Positions 34,150-44,754 of a stretch of DNA of 64,000 bases are shown here, piece after piece (position 1 is the stretch's first letter; each line of letters opens with the position of its first letter). Location: contig NZ_CP107935.1 of the NCBI RefSeq assembly GCF_036038375.1, positions 248,001-312,000 on the forward strand. Direction: 5' to 3'. This DNA comes from Streptomyces sp. NBC_00414 (GTDB taxonomy: Bacteria > Actinomycetota > Actinomycetes > Streptomycetales > Streptomycetaceae). Under the pieces are notes generated by a model. That model did not search any database. It saw only the letters and a list, made by a program, of their open reading frames with translations, and was not told the origin of the DNA. A program made the translations under genes and the position numbers.

Positions 34150-34613
34150 GGCCGTTCATCCTTTCCAGCCGGTTCGCGGCCGGCGATCGACTGCTCCACC
34201 CACCGCCGCAGGGCAGGGGCAGGTGCGGCACCCGCCTGTCGGGCGATGGTCCGTCCTTTGTCGAGGATCAGCAGCGTCGGTACGGCCTGGACCTCGAACC
34301 GCCGCGCCAGGCCGGGGTTCTTGTCGATATCGACCTTGACCAGCTTGATCGTTCCCGCGAGATCGGCGGCGACCTTCTCCAGCGCGGGGCTCACCATGCG
34401 ACAGGGGCCGCACCAGGTGGCCCACAGGTCCACGACGACGGGCACGGTGGCCTGCTCGACGACCTCGGTGAAGTCGTCGTCGCCCGCGTCGGCCGTCCAC
34501 GGCAGCGGCTCCTTGCAGTTGCCGCACCTGGGTCGGCCCCCGGCGGCCGCGGGTACCCGGTTGGCGCGCCCGCAGTGCGGGCAGGTGACGGTGGTGGCCC
34601 GCACGGTACTCAT
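34146..34613 (-). CDS. Thioredoxin with N-terminal zinc ribbon (Trx2 type)
   Basis: A 155-residue protein. Residues 10-36 carry two zinc-binding pairs (CPHC and CGNC), then a classical thioredoxin fold with active site [13 protein letters not shown] near residue 68 and the cis-Pro loop [10 protein letters not shown]. The zinc ribbon is typical of thioredoxin 2, which is induced by oxidative stress in other bacteria and whose activity is tuned by zinc. Starts within the clpB stop (ATGA overlap). It could accept electrons from the flavoprotein at the end of the operon, but that enzyme lacks the standard CxxC. Confidence 0.9.
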   Translation of the reverse strand: MSTVRATTVTCPHCGRANRVPAAAGGRPRCGNCKEPLPWTADAGDDDFTEVVEQATVPVVVDLWATWCGPCRMVSPALEKVAADLAGTIKLVKVDIDKNPGLARRFEVQAVPTLLILDKGRTIARQAGAAPAPALRRWVEQSIAGREPAGKDERP

Positions 34614-37249
34614 GCCGCCTTCGCCCCCTCCACGTCCTCGGGCAGGTCGTAGGCGACCACCAGTTCTCCGTGCTGGGCGTCGACGCGAACCCTCGCGCCC
34701 TCCTGGACGTCACCGCGCAGCAGGGCGCGCCCGACCAGAGTCTCGACCTCGTGGGAGATGTAGCGCCGTAGCGGCCGGGCCCCGTACACCGGGTCGTAGC
34801 CCTGGTGGGCGATCAGCTCCCGGGCCGCGTCGGTGAGTTCGACGGTGATGCGGCGTTCGGCGAGGCGGCGGCGCAGTTCATCGAACTGCAGTTCCACGAT
34901 CCGCTCGATCTGCCGCTCTCCGAGCGGCTTGAACAGCACGATGTCGTCGACGCGGTTGAGGAACTCCGGCCGGAAGTGCCCGCGCAGCTCACCCATCACC
35001 AGGGCGCGGGCCTCCGGCTTGATCTCCCCCTCCGCGGTGGCTCCGTCGAGGAGGTGGTGCGAGCCGATGTTGGACGTCATGATGATCACGGTGCTGCGGA
35101 AGTCGACCGTGCGGCCCTGGGCGTCGGTGACGCGGCCGTCGTCGAGGACCTGCAGCAGGGTGTTGAAGACGTCGGTGTGCGCCTTCTCGATCTCGTCGAA
35201 CAGCACGACCGAGTACGGCTTGCGGCGCACCGCCTCGGTGAGCTGGCCGCCCTCCTCGTAACCGATGTATCCGGGCGGGGCCCCGAGCAGCCGGCTGACG
35301 GTGTGCCGCTCCTGGTACTCACTCATGTCGAGGCGGATCATGTTGTCCTCGGAGTCGAACAGTGCTGCCGCGAGCGTCTTGGCCAGCTCGGTCTTTCCCA
35401 CGCCGGTAGGGCCGAGGAAGATGAACGAGCCGATGGGCCGGCGCGGGTCGCGGATGCCGGAGCGGGCCCGGATGACGGCGTCGGCCACCAGCTGGACCGC
35501 CTCGTCCTGGCCGATGACCCGCTCGCGCAGGATCTCGTCCAGCCGCAGCAGTTTCTCGCGCTCTCCCTCCTGGAGGCGGGCGACGGGGATGCCGGTCCAG
35601 GCGGCGACGATCTCGGAGATCTCCTCTTCGGTGACGACTTCCCGCAGCAGCCGGTTCTGGCCCTGTCTGGCGGTCAGTTGCTCCTCCTCGGCGGCCAGTC
35701 GGCGCTCAAGGTCCTGCAGCCGGCCGTAGCGCAGTTCGGCCGCGCGGTTGAGGTCGTAGCTGCGCTCGGCCTCCTCCGCCTCGTGACGGACCTGCTCCAG
35801 TTCCTTCCGCAGCTCCTGTACGCGCCGAATGCCCTGCCGTTCCGCCTCCCACTGGGCGTGTTTGGCGTCGGCCTCGCCGCGCAGGTCGGCCAGTTCCCTG
35901 CGCAGTTCCTCCAGGCGGGCCTTGCTGGCGGGGTCGCTCTCCTTGGACAGGGCCGCCTCCTCGATCTCCAGGCGGGTGACGCGGCGGGTGATCTCGTCGA
36001 GTTCGGCGGGCATGGAGTCGATCTCGGTACGCAGCCGGGCGCAGGCCTCGTCGACGAGGTCGATGGCCTTGTCGGGCAGGAAACGGTCGGCTATGTAGCG
36101 GTGGGCGAGCGTTGCCGCCGCGACCAGCGAGGTGTCCTGGATCTTGACGCCGTGGAAGACTTCGAGGCGCTCACGCAGGCCGCGCAGGATGGAGATGGTG
36201 TCCTCCACGCTGGGTTCGTCGACCACCACCTGCTGGAAGCGGCGTTCGAGGGCGGCGTCCTTCTCGATGTGCATCCGGTACTCGTCCAGGGTGGTCGCAC
36301 CGATCATGTGCAGCTCGCCGCGCGCCAGCATGGGCTTGAGCATGTTGCCCGCGTCCATGGCTCCCTCGGCGGCGCCCGCTCCGACGACGGTGTGCAACTC
36401 GTCGACGAAGAGCAGGATCCGCCCCTCGGCGGCCTTGACCTCGCTCAACACGGCCTTGAGGCGTTCCTCGAACTCGCCGCGGTACTTGGCGCCCGCCACG
36501 AGTGAGCCCATGTCGAGGGCGAACACCGTCTTGTCGCGCAGGCCCTCGGGAACGTCACCGCGCACGATGCGCTGGGCCAGGCCCTCCACGATGGCGGTCT
36601 TGCCGACGCCGGGGTCGCCGATCAGGACGGGGTTGTTCTTGGTCTTGCGGCTGAGGATCTGGGTGACGCGGCGGATCTCGGCATCCCGGCCGATGACGGG
36701 GTCGAGCCGCCCGGACCTGGCCTCGGCGACGAGATCGCGGCCGTACTTCTCCAGGGCCTCGTAGGCCACCTCGGGGTTGGCGGAGGTCACGCGCTGGTTG
36801 CCGCGGACCTGGGTGAGCGCGCCGAGGAAGGACTCCCGGGTCACGCCGTGCTCCTTCAGCAGGCGCCCGGCGGCGGTCGCCGAGCCCTCCTCGGCGAGGG
36901 CCAGCAGCAGGTGCTCCACGGACACGTACTCGTCCTTGAGGCGTTTGGCCTCACGCTCGGCCGCGTCCAGTAGCCGGGACAGGCGCTGGGTGACGAAGAC
37001 CTGGCCCGGCGAAGCTCCCGGGCCGGTCACCTTGGGCCGGCGGGAGAGCTCCTCGCGTACGGCCGCGCGCAGCTCCTTGGGCTCGGTGCCCGCCTGCTGC
37101 AGCAGGCGCGGGATCAGGCCCTCCTCCTGGTCGAGGAGGGCGAGCAGCAGATGCTCGCCGTCGACCTCGGTGTGGCCCAGGTGGCCGGCGGCACTCTGGG
37201 CCTCCTGCATGGCTTCCTGGGACTTCTGGGTCAGGCGGTTCATGTCCAT
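34610..37249 (-). CDS. clpB: ATP-dependent disaggregase ClpB
   Basis: An 879-residue Hsp100 chaperone. It has the N-terminal Clp repeats (1-150), first AAA+ module with Walker [10 protein letters not shown] (about residue 205), and the coiled-coil middle domain (about 400-530) that contacts DnaK. The second AAA+ module has Walker [10 protein letters not shown] (about 610) and arginine-finger regions. It resolves aggregates together with DnaK/DnaJ/GrpE, all encoded upstream in the same operon. Two start codons are possible: ATG 37249 and ATG 37243, the latter giving an ATGA overlap with the cbpM stop. Probably a second copy, since streptomycetes normally carry a clpB elsewhere. Confidence 0.95.
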   Translation of the reverse strand: MDMNRLTQKSQEAMQEAQSAAGHLGHTEVDGEHLLLALLDQEEGLIPRLLQQAGTEPKELRAAVREELSRRPKVTGPGASPGQVFVTQRLSRLLDAAEREAKRLKDEYVSVEHLLLALAEEGSATAAGRLLKEHGVTRESFLGALTQVRGNQRVTSANPEVAYEALEKYGRDLVAEARSGRLDPVIGRDAEIRRVTQILSRKTKNNPVLIGDPGVGKTAIVEGLAQRIVRGDVPEGLRDKTVFALDMGSLVAGAKYRGEFEERLKAVLSEVKAAEGRILLFVDELHTVVGAGAAEGAMDAGNMLKPMLARGELHMIGATTLDEYRMHIEKDAALERRFQQVVVDEPSVEDTISILRGLRERLEVFHGVKIQDTSLVAAATLAHRYIADRFLPDKAIDLVDEACARLRTEIDSMPAELDEITRRVTRLEIEEAALSKESDPASKARLEELRRELADLRGEADAKHAQWEAERQGIRRVQELRKELEQVRHEAEEAERSYDLNRAAELRYGRLQDLERRLAAEEEQLTARQGQNRLLREVVTEEEISEIVAAWTGIPVARLQEGEREKLLRLDEILRERVIGQDEAVQLVADAVIRARSGIRDPRRPIGSFIFLGPTGVGKTELAKTLAAALFDSEDNMIRLDMSEYQERHTVSRLLGAPPGYIGYEEGGQLTEAVRRKPYSVVLFDEIEKAHTDVFNTLLQVLDDGRVTDAQGRTVDFRSTVIIMTSNIGSHHLLDGATAEGEIKPEARALVMGELRGHFRPEFLNRVDDIVLFKPLGERQIERIVELQFDELRRRLAERRITVELTDAARELIAHQGYDPVYGARPLRRYISHEVETLVGRALLRGDVQEGARVRVDAQHGELVVAYDLPEDVEGAKAA

Positions 37250-37608
37250 GGTGGAAGATCACTCCTCACGCCCGCACGCCGCAGCGCGGCTTCGAGCAGG
37301 CTGATGCGGTCGAGCAGGTCGAGCACCAGACCGATGGATGCGTAGTTCAGGCACAGCCCGGTGCGCAACCGCTGGACGCGAGCCAGGGCGGCCGGGGCGT
37401 CGGGGGCGAACACCGGCCGTCCGGAAATGTCACGGCCGGCGTCCACGAGCCCGAGGGTGACGAACTGACGGATGAGGTCGGGATGGAGGCCCGTGCGGCG
37501 GGCCACGGTCTCCAGGGAGAGCGCGGGCACGGGCACGATCGCGTACCGGACGCCCACCTCGGTCGTGTGGGCGGGGGACGGGCGGGCCTCGGCCGGTCTG
37601 TCGTTCAT
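37240..37608 (-). CDS. cbpM: Chaperone modulator CbpM (MerR-like)
   Basis: A 122-residue MerR-type helix-turn-helix protein: [20 protein letters not shown], then [16 protein letters not shown] and [35 protein letters not shown]. This fits CbpM, the small protein that binds and restrains the J-domain of CbpA-type co-chaperones; HspR-like DNA binding is the alternative. It lies directly after the dnaJ-like gene with a TGATG overlap and its end overlaps clpB. In the standard streptomycete dnaK operon this position is held by hspR. Confidence 0.85.
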   Translation of the reverse strand: MNDRPAEARPSPAHTTEVGVRYAIVPVPALSLETVARRTGLHPDLIRQFVTLGLVDAGRDISGRPVFAPDAPAALARVQRLRTGLCLNYASIGLVLDLLDRISLLEAALRRAGVRSDLPPWT

Positions 37609-38567
37609 CAGGTCCTCCTGGGATCGAACGAGGAGACGGCGGCAAGTTCCTCCAGCAGCTCGCGCTCCCGGTCGCTCAGCCGGGGCGGCACCATGATCCG
37701 CAGCTCCGCGTACAGGTCTCCGTTCGCGCCGCGCGGATTCGGCATGCCCTCCCCGCGCAGCCGCAGGCGCCGTCCGCTGGAGGATCCGGCGGGCACGGTC
37801 ACCTTCGCCGTGTCCCCGCCCGGAGTGGGCACCGGCACCGTCGCGCCGAGCGCCGCCTCCCACGGGGTGACCGGGAGCCGCACGTGGACGTCCCGGCCGT
37901 CGAGGCGGAACTCGGGGTGCGGCTGGATCCGCACCCTCAGGTACAGGTCCCCGGCGGGGGCGTCGTGTCCGCTCCCGCGGCCGCCCTCCCCGGCCAGCCG
38001 GATGCGCTGCCCGTCGGTGGTGCCGGGCGGTACGTCGACCTGGTAGCGCCGCTGCCCGGCCGGCCCGGCGAGGGTGACGGTACGGCGGCCGCCCCGATAG
38101 GCCTCGTCGACGGTGAGCGGCAGTTCGGCCTCCTGGTCGGCGCCGGGAACGCGCATACGCCCGGCGCCGCCGAACATCGAGCCGAACAGATCTTCGACGT
38201 CGACCCCCTCGCCGTCGAAGCCTGCCGTGGAGTAGCGCACCCGGGGACCGCCGCCGGTGGCCCACCGGAAGCCGCTGCCTGCTCCGGCTCCGGCCCCTGC
38301 TCCTGCTCCTGCTCCTGCTCCGACCCGCTCCTCCCAGTCCTCCGGGATCTTCCGGAAGTCCTCGCCGAAGCGGTCGTACTTGGCTCGCTGCTCCGGATCG
38401 GACAGGACACTGAAGGCCTCGTTGATCTCCTTGAACCGCTCCTCCGCCTGGGGGTCCTTGTTGACGTCGGGGTGGTGCTTGCGGGCCAGGGTGCGATAGG
38501 CCCGTTGAATCTCGTCCCGGTCGGCGGTGCGCGAAACTCCGAGCACCTCGTAGAAGTCGCGTGCCAT
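37608..38567 (-). CDS. DnaJ-type co-chaperone without zinc fingers (CbpA-like)
   Basis: A 319-residue protein with an N-terminal J-domain ([27 protein letters not shown] motif at about residue 33), a Gly/Ala repeat linker of alternating GA at about 83-98, and two C-terminal substrate-binding subdomains. The four CxxCxGxG zinc modules of DnaJ are absent, so it is CbpA-type. It stimulates DnaK ATPase and delivers substrates. Starts six bases after grpE; the ribosome-binding site GGGAGTGAG spans the grpE stop. The GA linker is encoded by a hexamer repeat near 38285-38325 and may vary in length. Confidence 0.92.
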   Translation of the reverse strand: MARDFYEVLGVSRTADRDEIQRAYRTLARKHHPDVNKDPQAEERFKEINEAFSVLSDPEQRAKYDRFGEDFRKIPEDWEERVGAGAGAGAGAGAGAGSGFRWATGGGPRVRYSTAGFDGEGVDVEDLFGSMFGGAGRMRVPGADQEAELPLTVDEAYRGGRRTVTLAGPAGQRRYQVDVPPGTTDGQRIRLAGEGGRGSGHDAPAGDLYLRVRIQPHPEFRLDGRDVHVRLPVTPWEAALGATVPVPTPGGDTAKVTVPAGSSSGRRLRLRGEGMPNPRGANGDLYAELRIMVPPRLSDRERELLEELAAVSSFDPRRT

Positions 38568-38573
38568 GGCCGC

Positions 38574-39155
38574 TCACTCCCGCTTGGCGACGGTCACGGC
38601 GGCAGGCCGCAGCTGCCGGTCGGCCTCCCCGTAACCGGGTCGCAGTACCTGGACCACGGTGTTCGGAGCGGCGTCCGGATCCTGGATCACGCCGACCACC
38701 TCGTGCCGGGCCGGGTCGAACGACACGCCCCTCTCCGCGTGGCGCGGGTAGCCCAGCTGCTCCAGGACGTTCACGGCCTGGTCACGCACGGCCCGGACGC
38801 CTTCGACAATCGCGTCGGGGTCGGCGGCCGCGTGGCTCAGGGCGAGTTCCAGGTTGTCGATGACGGGCAGGAAGGCCGCAGCCGTACGGGCGCGTTCGGC
38901 CGCGGCCTCCCGCTGCAGCTCCCTGGCGTGGCGTTTTCGCAGGTTGTCGAGGTCGGCCAGGGCGCGGCGCCAGCGGTCCTCGGCCTCTCGCAGCGCGACG
39001 GCGTATTCGTCGTCGGGTGCGGGGGCACCGGTTGCGGCGTCGGGCCCCGGCTCGGCCTCCTCGGTCGGCGGTGGCTGCGCAAGGTCCCCGCGCGGCGGCT
39101 GTACGGCGCCTTCCGGCGGCGGGTCGGGCTCCGGGCCCCGGGGTGGGATGGACAT
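38574..39155 (-). CDS. grpE: Nucleotide exchange factor GrpE
   Basis: A 193-residue GrpE: a Pro/Glu-rich disordered N-terminus (1-60), a long helix (DRWRRALADLDNLRKRHARE) for dimerisation, and the C-terminal beta wing (FDPARHEVVGVIQDPD ... VVQVLRPGY). It releases ADP from DnaK. ATG 39155 follows GAGGTG that spans the dnaK stop; the frame extends upstream but would overlap dnaK. Ten bases separate it from dnaK. Confidence 0.93.
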   Translation of the reverse strand: MSIPPRGPEPDPPPEGAVQPPRGDLAQPPPTEEAEPGPDAATGAPAPDDEYAVALREAEDRWRRALADLDNLRKRHARELQREAAAERARTAAAFLPVIDNLELALSHAAADPDAIVEGVRAVRDQAVNVLEQLGYPRHAERGVSFDPARHEVVGVIQDPDAAPNTVVQVLRPGYGEADRQLRPAAVTVAKRE

Positions 39156-39165
39156 GGCCGGCACC

Positions 39166-41082
39166 TCAGCCCTTGTCGAACTCGGCGTCGATGACATCGT
39201 CGTCGCCTCCGTCGCCGCCCGGTGCGGCCCCGCCGGGCGGTGGTCCGTCCGGTGAGCCGGTGCCCGCCGGACCGCCCGCGGCGGCTCCCGCCTCGTGGGC
39301 CGCGAGACCCGCGAAGATCTGCTGGAGTTCGGATGTCAGGGGCCGGACCTTGTCCACCCCGGCCTCGTTCTTGACCGCGTCGCGGGCCTCGGCCACCAGC
39401 ATCTCGGCGCGGGCCTTCTCGTGCGCGGGCGCGGCGTCCCCGAGCTCGCCCAGACGCTTTTCGACCTGGTAGGCGACGGCGTCCAGTTCGTTGCGGGCGT
39501 CGACCGCCTCACGCAGGGCCTGGTCCTTGTCTCGGTTGCTGTCGGCCTCCTGGACCATCCGCTCGATCTCGCCGCGGTCGAGGTTGGAGCTCTCGCTGAT
39601 GGTGATGCTCTGCTCCTTGCCGGTGTCCTTGTCCCGCGCGGTGACGTTGAGGATGCCGTTGGCGTCGACGTCGAAGATGACCTCGACCTGCGGCTCGCCG
39701 CGCGGCGCGGGGCGGATGTCGGTGAGCTGGAAGCGACCGAGGACCCGGTTGTCGGCGGCCAGCTCCCGCTCGCCCTGCAGGACGACGACATCGACGGCGG
39801 GCTGGTTGTCCTCGGCGGTGGAGAAGGTCTCGGTGCGGCGCACCGGGATGGTGGTGTTCCGCTCGATGATCTTTGTCATCACCCCGCCGCGTGTCTCCAC
39901 GCCCAGTGACAACGGGGTGACATCGAGCAGCAGGACATCCTTGACCTCGCCCTTGAGGACCCCGGCCTGGATCGCGGCGCCCATCGCCACGACCTCGTCG
40001 GGGTTGACGCTCATGTTGGGTTCCTTGCCGCCGGTCAGCTTCCGCACCAGCGCCTGGACGGCGGGAATGCGGGTGGAGCCGCCGACGAGGATGACCTCGT
40101 CGATGTCGTTGTCACTGACCTTGGCGTCGTCCATGGTCTGCCGCACCGGGCCGAGGCAGCGCTCCACCAGGTCGCCGGTGATCTGCTCGAACGTGGACCG
40201 CATGATCGTCGTGGTCAGGTGCTTGGGCCCGGAGCCGTCGGCCGTGATGAACGGCAGGTTGACCTGCGTCTGGGTCACCGAGCTGAGCTCGGTCTTGGCC
40301 TTCTCGCTGGCCTCGAACAGACGTTGCAGGGCCTGCGCGTCCTGACGCAGGTCGATGCCGTTCTCCTTCTGGAAGCCGTCGGCGAGGTGGTCGACCAGTC
40401 GGCGGTCGAAGTCGTCGCCGCCCAGATGGCTGTCGCCCGCCGTGGACCGTACCTCCACCACGCCGTCGCCGACGTCGAGGATGCTGACGTCGAAGGTGCC
40501 GCCGCCCAGGTCGAAGACGAGCACGGTTTCGTGCTCCTTCTTGTCCATGCCATAGGCCAGAGCGGCCGCGGTCGGCTCGTTGATGATCCGCAGCACTTCC
40601 AGGCCGGCGATCCGTCCGGCGTCCTTGGTGGCGGTGCGCTGGGCGTCGTTGAAGTAGGCGGGCACCGTGATGACGGCCTCCGTGACCCGCTCTCCCAATT
40701 GCTTGGAGGCATCGTCGGCGAGCTTGCGCAGCACCTGCGCGCTGATCTCCTCCGGCGCGTAGAGCTTGTCGCGCACCTCGAAGCGGGCGGCGCCGCCGTC
40801 TCCCTCGACCACGTCGTACGTGACGGCCTTGGCTTCTTCGGAGATCTCGTCGAAGTGCCGGCCGATGAACCGCTTGGCCGAGTAGATGGTGCCCTTGGGG
40901 TTGAGGATCGCCTGGCGGCGGGCCAGCTGGCCCACCAGGCGTTCGCCGGTGTCGGTGAAGGCCACCACGGACGGCGTCGTACGGTTGCCCTCGCTGTTGG
41001 GTACGACCGTCGGCTCGCCGCCCTCCCAGACGGCGATCACCGAGTTCGTGGTACCCAGGTCGATGCCTACTGCTCTGGCCAT
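39166..41082 (-). CDS. dnaK: Hsp70 chaperone DnaK
   Basis: A 638-residue Hsp70. The ATPase domain begins [19 protein letters not shown] and contains [12 protein letters not shown] and the phosphate loops. The linker [14 protein letters not shown] leads to the substrate-binding domain, helical lid and a Gly/Asp-rich tail ending [12 protein letters not shown] 41082 is preceded by AAGGAG. First gene of the leftward operon with grpE, dnaJ, cbpM, clpB, trx, UBP and the flavoprotein. No HAIR (HspR site) or CIRCE element is visible upstream, so control differs from the housekeeping copy. Very likely a second dnaK in this genome. Confidence 0.96.
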   Translation of the reverse strand: MARAVGIDLGTTNSVIAVWEGGEPTVVPNSEGNRTTPSVVAFTDTGERLVGQLARRQAILNPKGTIYSAKRFIGRHFDEISEEAKAVTYDVVEGDGGAARFEVRDKLYAPEEISAQVLRKLADDASKQLGERVTEAVITVPAYFNDAQRTATKDAGRIAGLEVLRIINEPTAAALAYGMDKKEHETVLVFDLGGGTFDVSILDVGDGVVEVRSTAGDSHLGGDDFDRRLVDHLADGFQKENGIDLRQDAQALQRLFEASEKAKTELSSVTQTQVNLPFITADGSGPKHLTTTIMRSTFEQITGDLVERCLGPVRQTMDDAKVSDNDIDEVILVGGSTRIPAVQALVRKLTGGKEPNMSVNPDEVVAMGAAIQAGVLKGEVKDVLLLDVTPLSLGVETRGGVMTKIIERNTTIPVRRTETFSTAEDNQPAVDVVVLQGERELAADNRVLGRFQLTDIRPAPRGEPQVEVIFDVDANGILNVTARDKDTGKEQSITISESSNLDRGEIERMVQEADSNRDKDQALREAVDARNELDAVAYQVEKRLGELGDAAPAHEKARAEMLVAEARDAVKNEAGVDKVRPLTSELQQIFAGLAAHEAGAAAGGPAGTGSPDGPPPGGAAPGGDGGDDDVIDAEFDKG

Positions 41083-41540
41083 GAGGAACTCCTTCCGCGT
41101 CGAGCGGTTCCTGTTCGCTCTCGGAGCCGCGCCCGGTATTCCGCACTCGCTCAGATGACTACGGGACCGCCAGGCGGGCACTGTCCTTCCGAGCCTCGCC
41201 GCCGGTGCCGGCGCGGGGCCTGCTGCGCAGCCCGGGCGACATCCGGTCCCGCTCGCCGCGCCTTGGGCCTGCTCGTTCGTCAGCCGGTCCCTACTGCCAC
41301 GGCCACCGGTGCGTCGGTGATTCCCGACGAGCCCACAGTGGCAAGAGAGCAGCGTGCTCCGCCTGCGCCTGGCAGGTCGGAAGTCGGCGCCGTCGGTCGG
41401 TCCACGAGAACAAGGCTCAAATACAGACAAGACGGATGTTCCTGCCTAGGCTGGTGCTCACAGGGCTCACCCAGGCGTGGATCCCTCCATTTGATCGATC
41501 ACCTCGGACGACCGCAGACCGCAGGAACGGAGTGGCCCCT
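41083..41540. promoter_or_regulatory. Divergent promoter region, dnaK operon and pucR
   Basis: 458 bases between the dnaK start and the divergent PucR-type gene. Nothing coding is supported. By eye I find neither the CTTGAGT-N7-ACTCAAG HspR box nor a CIRCE repeat. The divergent arrangement makes the PucR protein a candidate regulator of the operon. Confidence 0.45.
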
Positions 41541-43301
41541 ATGGCCCGCCATCCGTCACAGGCGCTGTCCCCCAACGTCTCCGACCAGGAAGTGACCCGT
41601 CGTCCGAGCAGCCCCGCGGGCACCGAACGGCCCGATCCCCGTCCGTTCGCGGCGCTGGACCCACACGGGCTGCTGGAGCTGTCCCACACCCTGTTCACCT
41701 GCGCGGAGCCGAGGGAGATCCTGCGGTTGGCCATGCGGCACGTCAGTGCCCTCGGTCCCTACCGCGCCGAGGCCGGATACCTCGCCACGGTCGACGGTTT
41801 GTCCCGCGTCCCCGGCCACGACGCGGGAGCGCCGACGGTCGACGACGCACGGATGAAGGACCTGGGCGAGGCCGACGGCTCCGTATCCCTTCCGGAGCGG
41901 TCCTGGAACTGGGCGTTCGGCCTGCGCCGGGTCGGCTGTCTGCTCGGCTACATCGTGGTCTCCTCCGCCTCCGGGCCCGATGAGCAGGGGTGCTTCCTCC
42001 TGTCGACCCTCGTGGGGCTCACATCGGCGGCCCTGCCACTGGCCGCCACGCTCCCCGCACGCCACGACAGCGCCGGCGAACTGCGCCGATCCCGTACCGA
42101 ACGGGACACCGCACTGCGGCAGTTGGACACCATGCGCTCCGAGCTGTACCAGCAGCAGACCGTGCACGAGACACTCGCCCGTGTCGCCGACCGGGGCGGG
42201 GGCGAGAACGCCATCACCCAAGCGCTGTACGAGCTCACCGGGTTGTCGGCGCTCATCGAGGACCGGTTCGGCAACCTGAGGTCCTGGGCCGGTCCCGACC
42301 GGCCCGACCCTTATCCGGTGCGGTCCTCGACCCACCAGGAAGAGATGCTGCGGCAGGTCGCGCGCTCGGCGGACCCCGTCAGAGTCAAGGGCCGGCTGAT
42401 CACCCTGGCCCGTCCGCACGGCGACCTCCTCGGTGTACTGGCCCTCGACGACCCCGAGGCGACGGCCGACGCGCACACCGTGTTCGCCCTGGATCACGCC
42501 CAGCGGTTGCTCGCCCAGGAACTCATGCACCTGCGCGAACTCACCGAGGTCGGACTGGGGCTGCGCCGTCGGCTGATCGACGACCTGTTGGAGGGCACTG
42601 ACGAGACGAGTGCCTACGCCCGGGCCGAGGCCGTCGGCCACGACCTGCGCCGTACCCAGTACGTGGTCGTGGTGTGCTGGCCGTCCAACGCCCCTGACAG
42701 CTCCTTCGCCCGTGCCGTCGAGCAAGCGGCGACCGCCACGGTGACCCGTCCTCTGATCACCCGTCGCGGCGACCGGGTGGTCCTGCTGACCGAAGCAAGG
42801 CCCAACGACCACGCCGTGCACGCGGCGCTGGCCCATGAGCTCGGGACGCCCGACGGAGCGATCGGGGTGAGCACCCGCTGCGACTCCCCGGACGGCGTTC
42901 CCCGCTGCTATCAGGAGGCAGTGCGGGCTCTGGAGGTGCGGCAGAACTCCCGCCGGCACAGCGGGACGACGTTCTTCGACGAACTCGGGCTGTACCGGAT
43001 CCTGGGGCCCGGCAACGATCTCCGGGAGCTCGAAGGCTTCGTGCGGGAGTGGCTCGGTCAGCTGATCGACTACGACGCGGGGCACGACACGGAGTTGGTC
43101 GAGACCCTCTCGCGTTACTTCGACTGCGGAGGCAACTACGACGATGCGGCCGCCGCGCTGACGGTCCACCGCAGCACTCTGCGCTACCGGCTGCAGCGCA
43201 TCCGTGAGATCAGCGACCACGATCTGACGGATGTGGACACCCGGCTCAATCTGCAGGTGGCAACGCGCGTCTGGAAGATCATCCTGGGCGGGCGGCGCTG
43301 A
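41541..43301 (+). CDS. PucR-type transcriptional regulator
   Basis: A 586-residue regulator. Residues about 40-200 and 215-330 are GAF-like sensor regions (HVSALGPYRAEAGYLATVDG ... LYELTGLSALIEDRFGNLRSW). Residues 365-500 are a GGDEF-like CdaR domain. The C-terminus (about 520-580) is the PucR helix-turn-helix, FDCGGNYDDAAAALTVHRST then LRYRLQRIREI. ATG 41541 follows GGAG; the longer frame to 41205 has no homology. Divergent from the chaperone/redox operon and close to acetate kinase, so it may couple that operon to a metabolic signal. Confidence 0.88.
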   Translation: MARHPSQALSPNVSDQEVTRRPSSPAGTERPDPRPFAALDPHGLLELSHTLFTCAEPREILRLAMRHVSALGPYRAEAGYLATVDGLSRVPGHDAGAPTVDDARMKDLGEADGSVSLPERSWNWAFGLRRVGCLLGYIVVSSASGPDEQGCFLLSTLVGLTSAALPLAATLPARHDSAGELRRSRTERDTALRQLDTMRSELYQQQTVHETLARVADRGGGENAITQALYELTGLSALIEDRFGNLRSWAGPDRPDPYPVRSSTHQEEMLRQVARSADPVRVKGRLITLARPHGDLLGVLALDDPEATADAHTVFALDHAQRLLAQELMHLRELTEVGLGLRRRLIDDLLEGTDETSAYARAEAVGHDLRRTQYVVVVCWPSNAPDSSFARAVEQAATATVTRPLITRRGDRVVLLTEARPNDHAVHAALAHELGTPDGAIGVSTRCDSPDGVPRCYQEAVRALEVRQNSRRHSGTTFFDELGLYRILGPGNDLRELEGFVREWLGQLIDYDAGHDTELVETLSRYFDCGGNYDDAAAALTVHRSTLRYRLQRIREISDHDLTDVDTRLNLQVATRVWKIILGGRR

Positions 43302-43396
43302 CCGCGGCCGCTCGGAGGGCCGGCGCGGAGGGTCGGCCCGGCACTCCGACAGGTCGCCTTCGGCATCTCCGGGCGCCTCGAACCGGTGGAAGTCGA

Positions 43397-43536
43397 TGTC
43401 CAACATCCTCGCCCACGCCAAGGGCACCGAACGCTTCCATCACCAAGTCGTCGGCGACCTCACCCTCGACCACGTGGTCCTGACCGTGAAAGCGGGGCCA
43501 GCTTCAGTGACGTGGTCCAGCTGGCCAGGAGGCTGA
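43397..43536 (+). pseudogene. Possible MmyB-type regulator fragment
   Basis: Forty-five forward codons (GTERFHHQVVGDLTLDHVVL then VKAG) resemble the ligand-binding half of MmyB-like helix-turn-helix regulators (FHHPVVGDLTL motif). The DNA-binding half is absent and the frame ends soon after. A weak call based on one motif. Confidence 0.35.
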
Positions 43537-43635
43537 TGGCCTCGGCGGAGGGGGAGGCGGGTTCGGAGGTTGGATGACGAAGGTCCGTTCGGGCGCGAAC
43601 GCGCCGAAGCGCGCGGCGTCAGGCACGGATGCGCC

Positions 43636-44754
43636 TTACGGGCCACGGAGAAGGTTTCGGGTCTCGTGGTCGATCTGCTGGGCCTCTCCGGTGGGTACGA
43701 CCACGACCGGGATGTCCGCCCCCGGTCCGCTGACGATCGCGGGACGGCTCACGTCGTCGGGCGTGCGCAGGCCGCCGGTCAGGCCGAGGGTGGTGAGCCG
43801 GGTACACACCTCTTCGCGGACCTCGGGCTGGTCCTCGCCGATCTCCCCGGTGAAGACCAGGGCGTCGAGCCGGTCGAGGGACGCGGCCATCGCGGCGATG
43901 CCACGGCGACAGTGATGAGTGAAGACGTCCAGGGCGAGAGCGGCGCGCTCGTCGCCCGCTGCCCGGCTGCGGACGAGGTCGCGGGTGTCGTCAAAGGTGC
44001 CGGAAAGGCCGAGCAGACCGGAACGGTGATTCAGCACGTCCTCGATTTCGTCAGCGGACAGACGGTGCCGCGTCTGCAGCCAGGTCAGGGCGCCGGGGTC
44101 CACACTTCCGCTGCGGCGGCACATCACCAACCCCTCCAGCGGCGTGAAGCCCATGGTGGTGTCGACGCTGGTCCCGTTGCGCACCGCACTGGCGGAGCAG
44201 CCGCCACCGAGGTGGGCGATCACCAGGTGGAGCTGCTGGGGGCGCCGACCGAGCAGCTCGGCCGTCCGGCCGAGTGCCCAGGCGTAGGACAGCCCGTGGA
44301 AGCCGTAGCGGCGCAACCCGTAGTCCTCGCGCCAGGTGGCGGGCACCGCGTACTCACGGGCGGCGGCGGGCAGGCCGGCGTGGAAGACGGTGTCGAAGCA
44401 GGCCGCGTGCGGGATGTCGGGCAGCAGGTTCCGGACGGTGTCCAGGACAGCGAGGGCCGGAGGGACGTGCAGCGGTGCCAGGTCGGCCACGTCCCCGAGG
44501 ACGGCCCGGACCTCGTCGTCGACCAGGACGTGGCTGCGCAGTGCGGCTCCGCCGTGGACGATGCGGTGACCCACGGCATCGGGCGATGGCGCTTGGGCCA
44601 GCAGTTGCCGCAGAGCTTCGGACACGTCTTCGCCGGGTGCGGAGGCGCTGTGGTGTTCGGCCAGGACCTGCCCGTCGTCGCCGAACACGGTCAGCCTCAG
44701 GCTGGACGAGCCTGCGTCGGCCACCAGGACTGGGCCGATGTCTCCTGCCGACAC
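43636..44754 (-). CDS. ackA: Acetate kinase
   Basis: A 372-residue acetokinase-family enzyme: VLVADAGSSSLRLTVF at the N-terminus, GHRIVHGG, FDTVFHAGLP, LRRYGFHGLSY, and IAHLGGGCSASAVRNG. Catalytic Arg, Asp and His positions are conserved. It makes ATP and acetate from acetyl phosphate. Slightly shorter than the usual 400 residues. GTG 44754 follows AAGGAG. A phosphoketolase stub is divergent at 44946; in actinomycetes phosphoketolase and acetate kinase form a pair, so this gene has lost its normal partner here. Being next to the chaperone operon suggests a low-oxygen or energy-stress island. Confidence 0.92.
   Translation of the reverse strand: MSAGDIGPVLVADAGSSSLRLTVFGDDGQVLAEHHSASAPGEDVSEALRQLLAQAPSPDAVGHRIVHGGAALRSHVLVDDEVRAVLGDVADLAPLHVPPALAVLDTVRNLLPDIPHAACFDTVFHAGLPAAAREYAVPATWREDYGLRRYGFHGLSYAWALGRTAELLGRRPQQLHLVIAHLGGGCSASAVRNGTSVDTTMGFTPLEGLVMCRRSGSVDPGALTWLQTRHRLSADEIEDVLNHRSGLLGLSGTFDDTRDLVRSRAAGDERAALALDVFTHHCRRGIAAMAASLDRLDALVFTGEIGEDQPEVREEVCTRLTTLGLTGGLRTPDDVSRPAIVSGPGADIPVVVVPTGEAQQIDHETRNLLRGP

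Noticed and set aside
34805..36505. 566-codon forward open frame opposite clpB
   Set aside because: It is the antisense shadow of clpB in high-GC DNA. The protein is low-complexity and matches nothing, and the reverse frame has all Hsp100 motifs.
41083..41450. HAIR or CIRCE heat-shock element upstream of dnaK
   Set aside because: Looked for CTTGAGT/ACTCAAG and TTAGCACTC/GAGTGCTAA by eye; no acceptable match.
40219..41595. 458-codon forward frame opposite dnaK
   Set aside because: Antisense shadow of dnaK extending into its promoter region.
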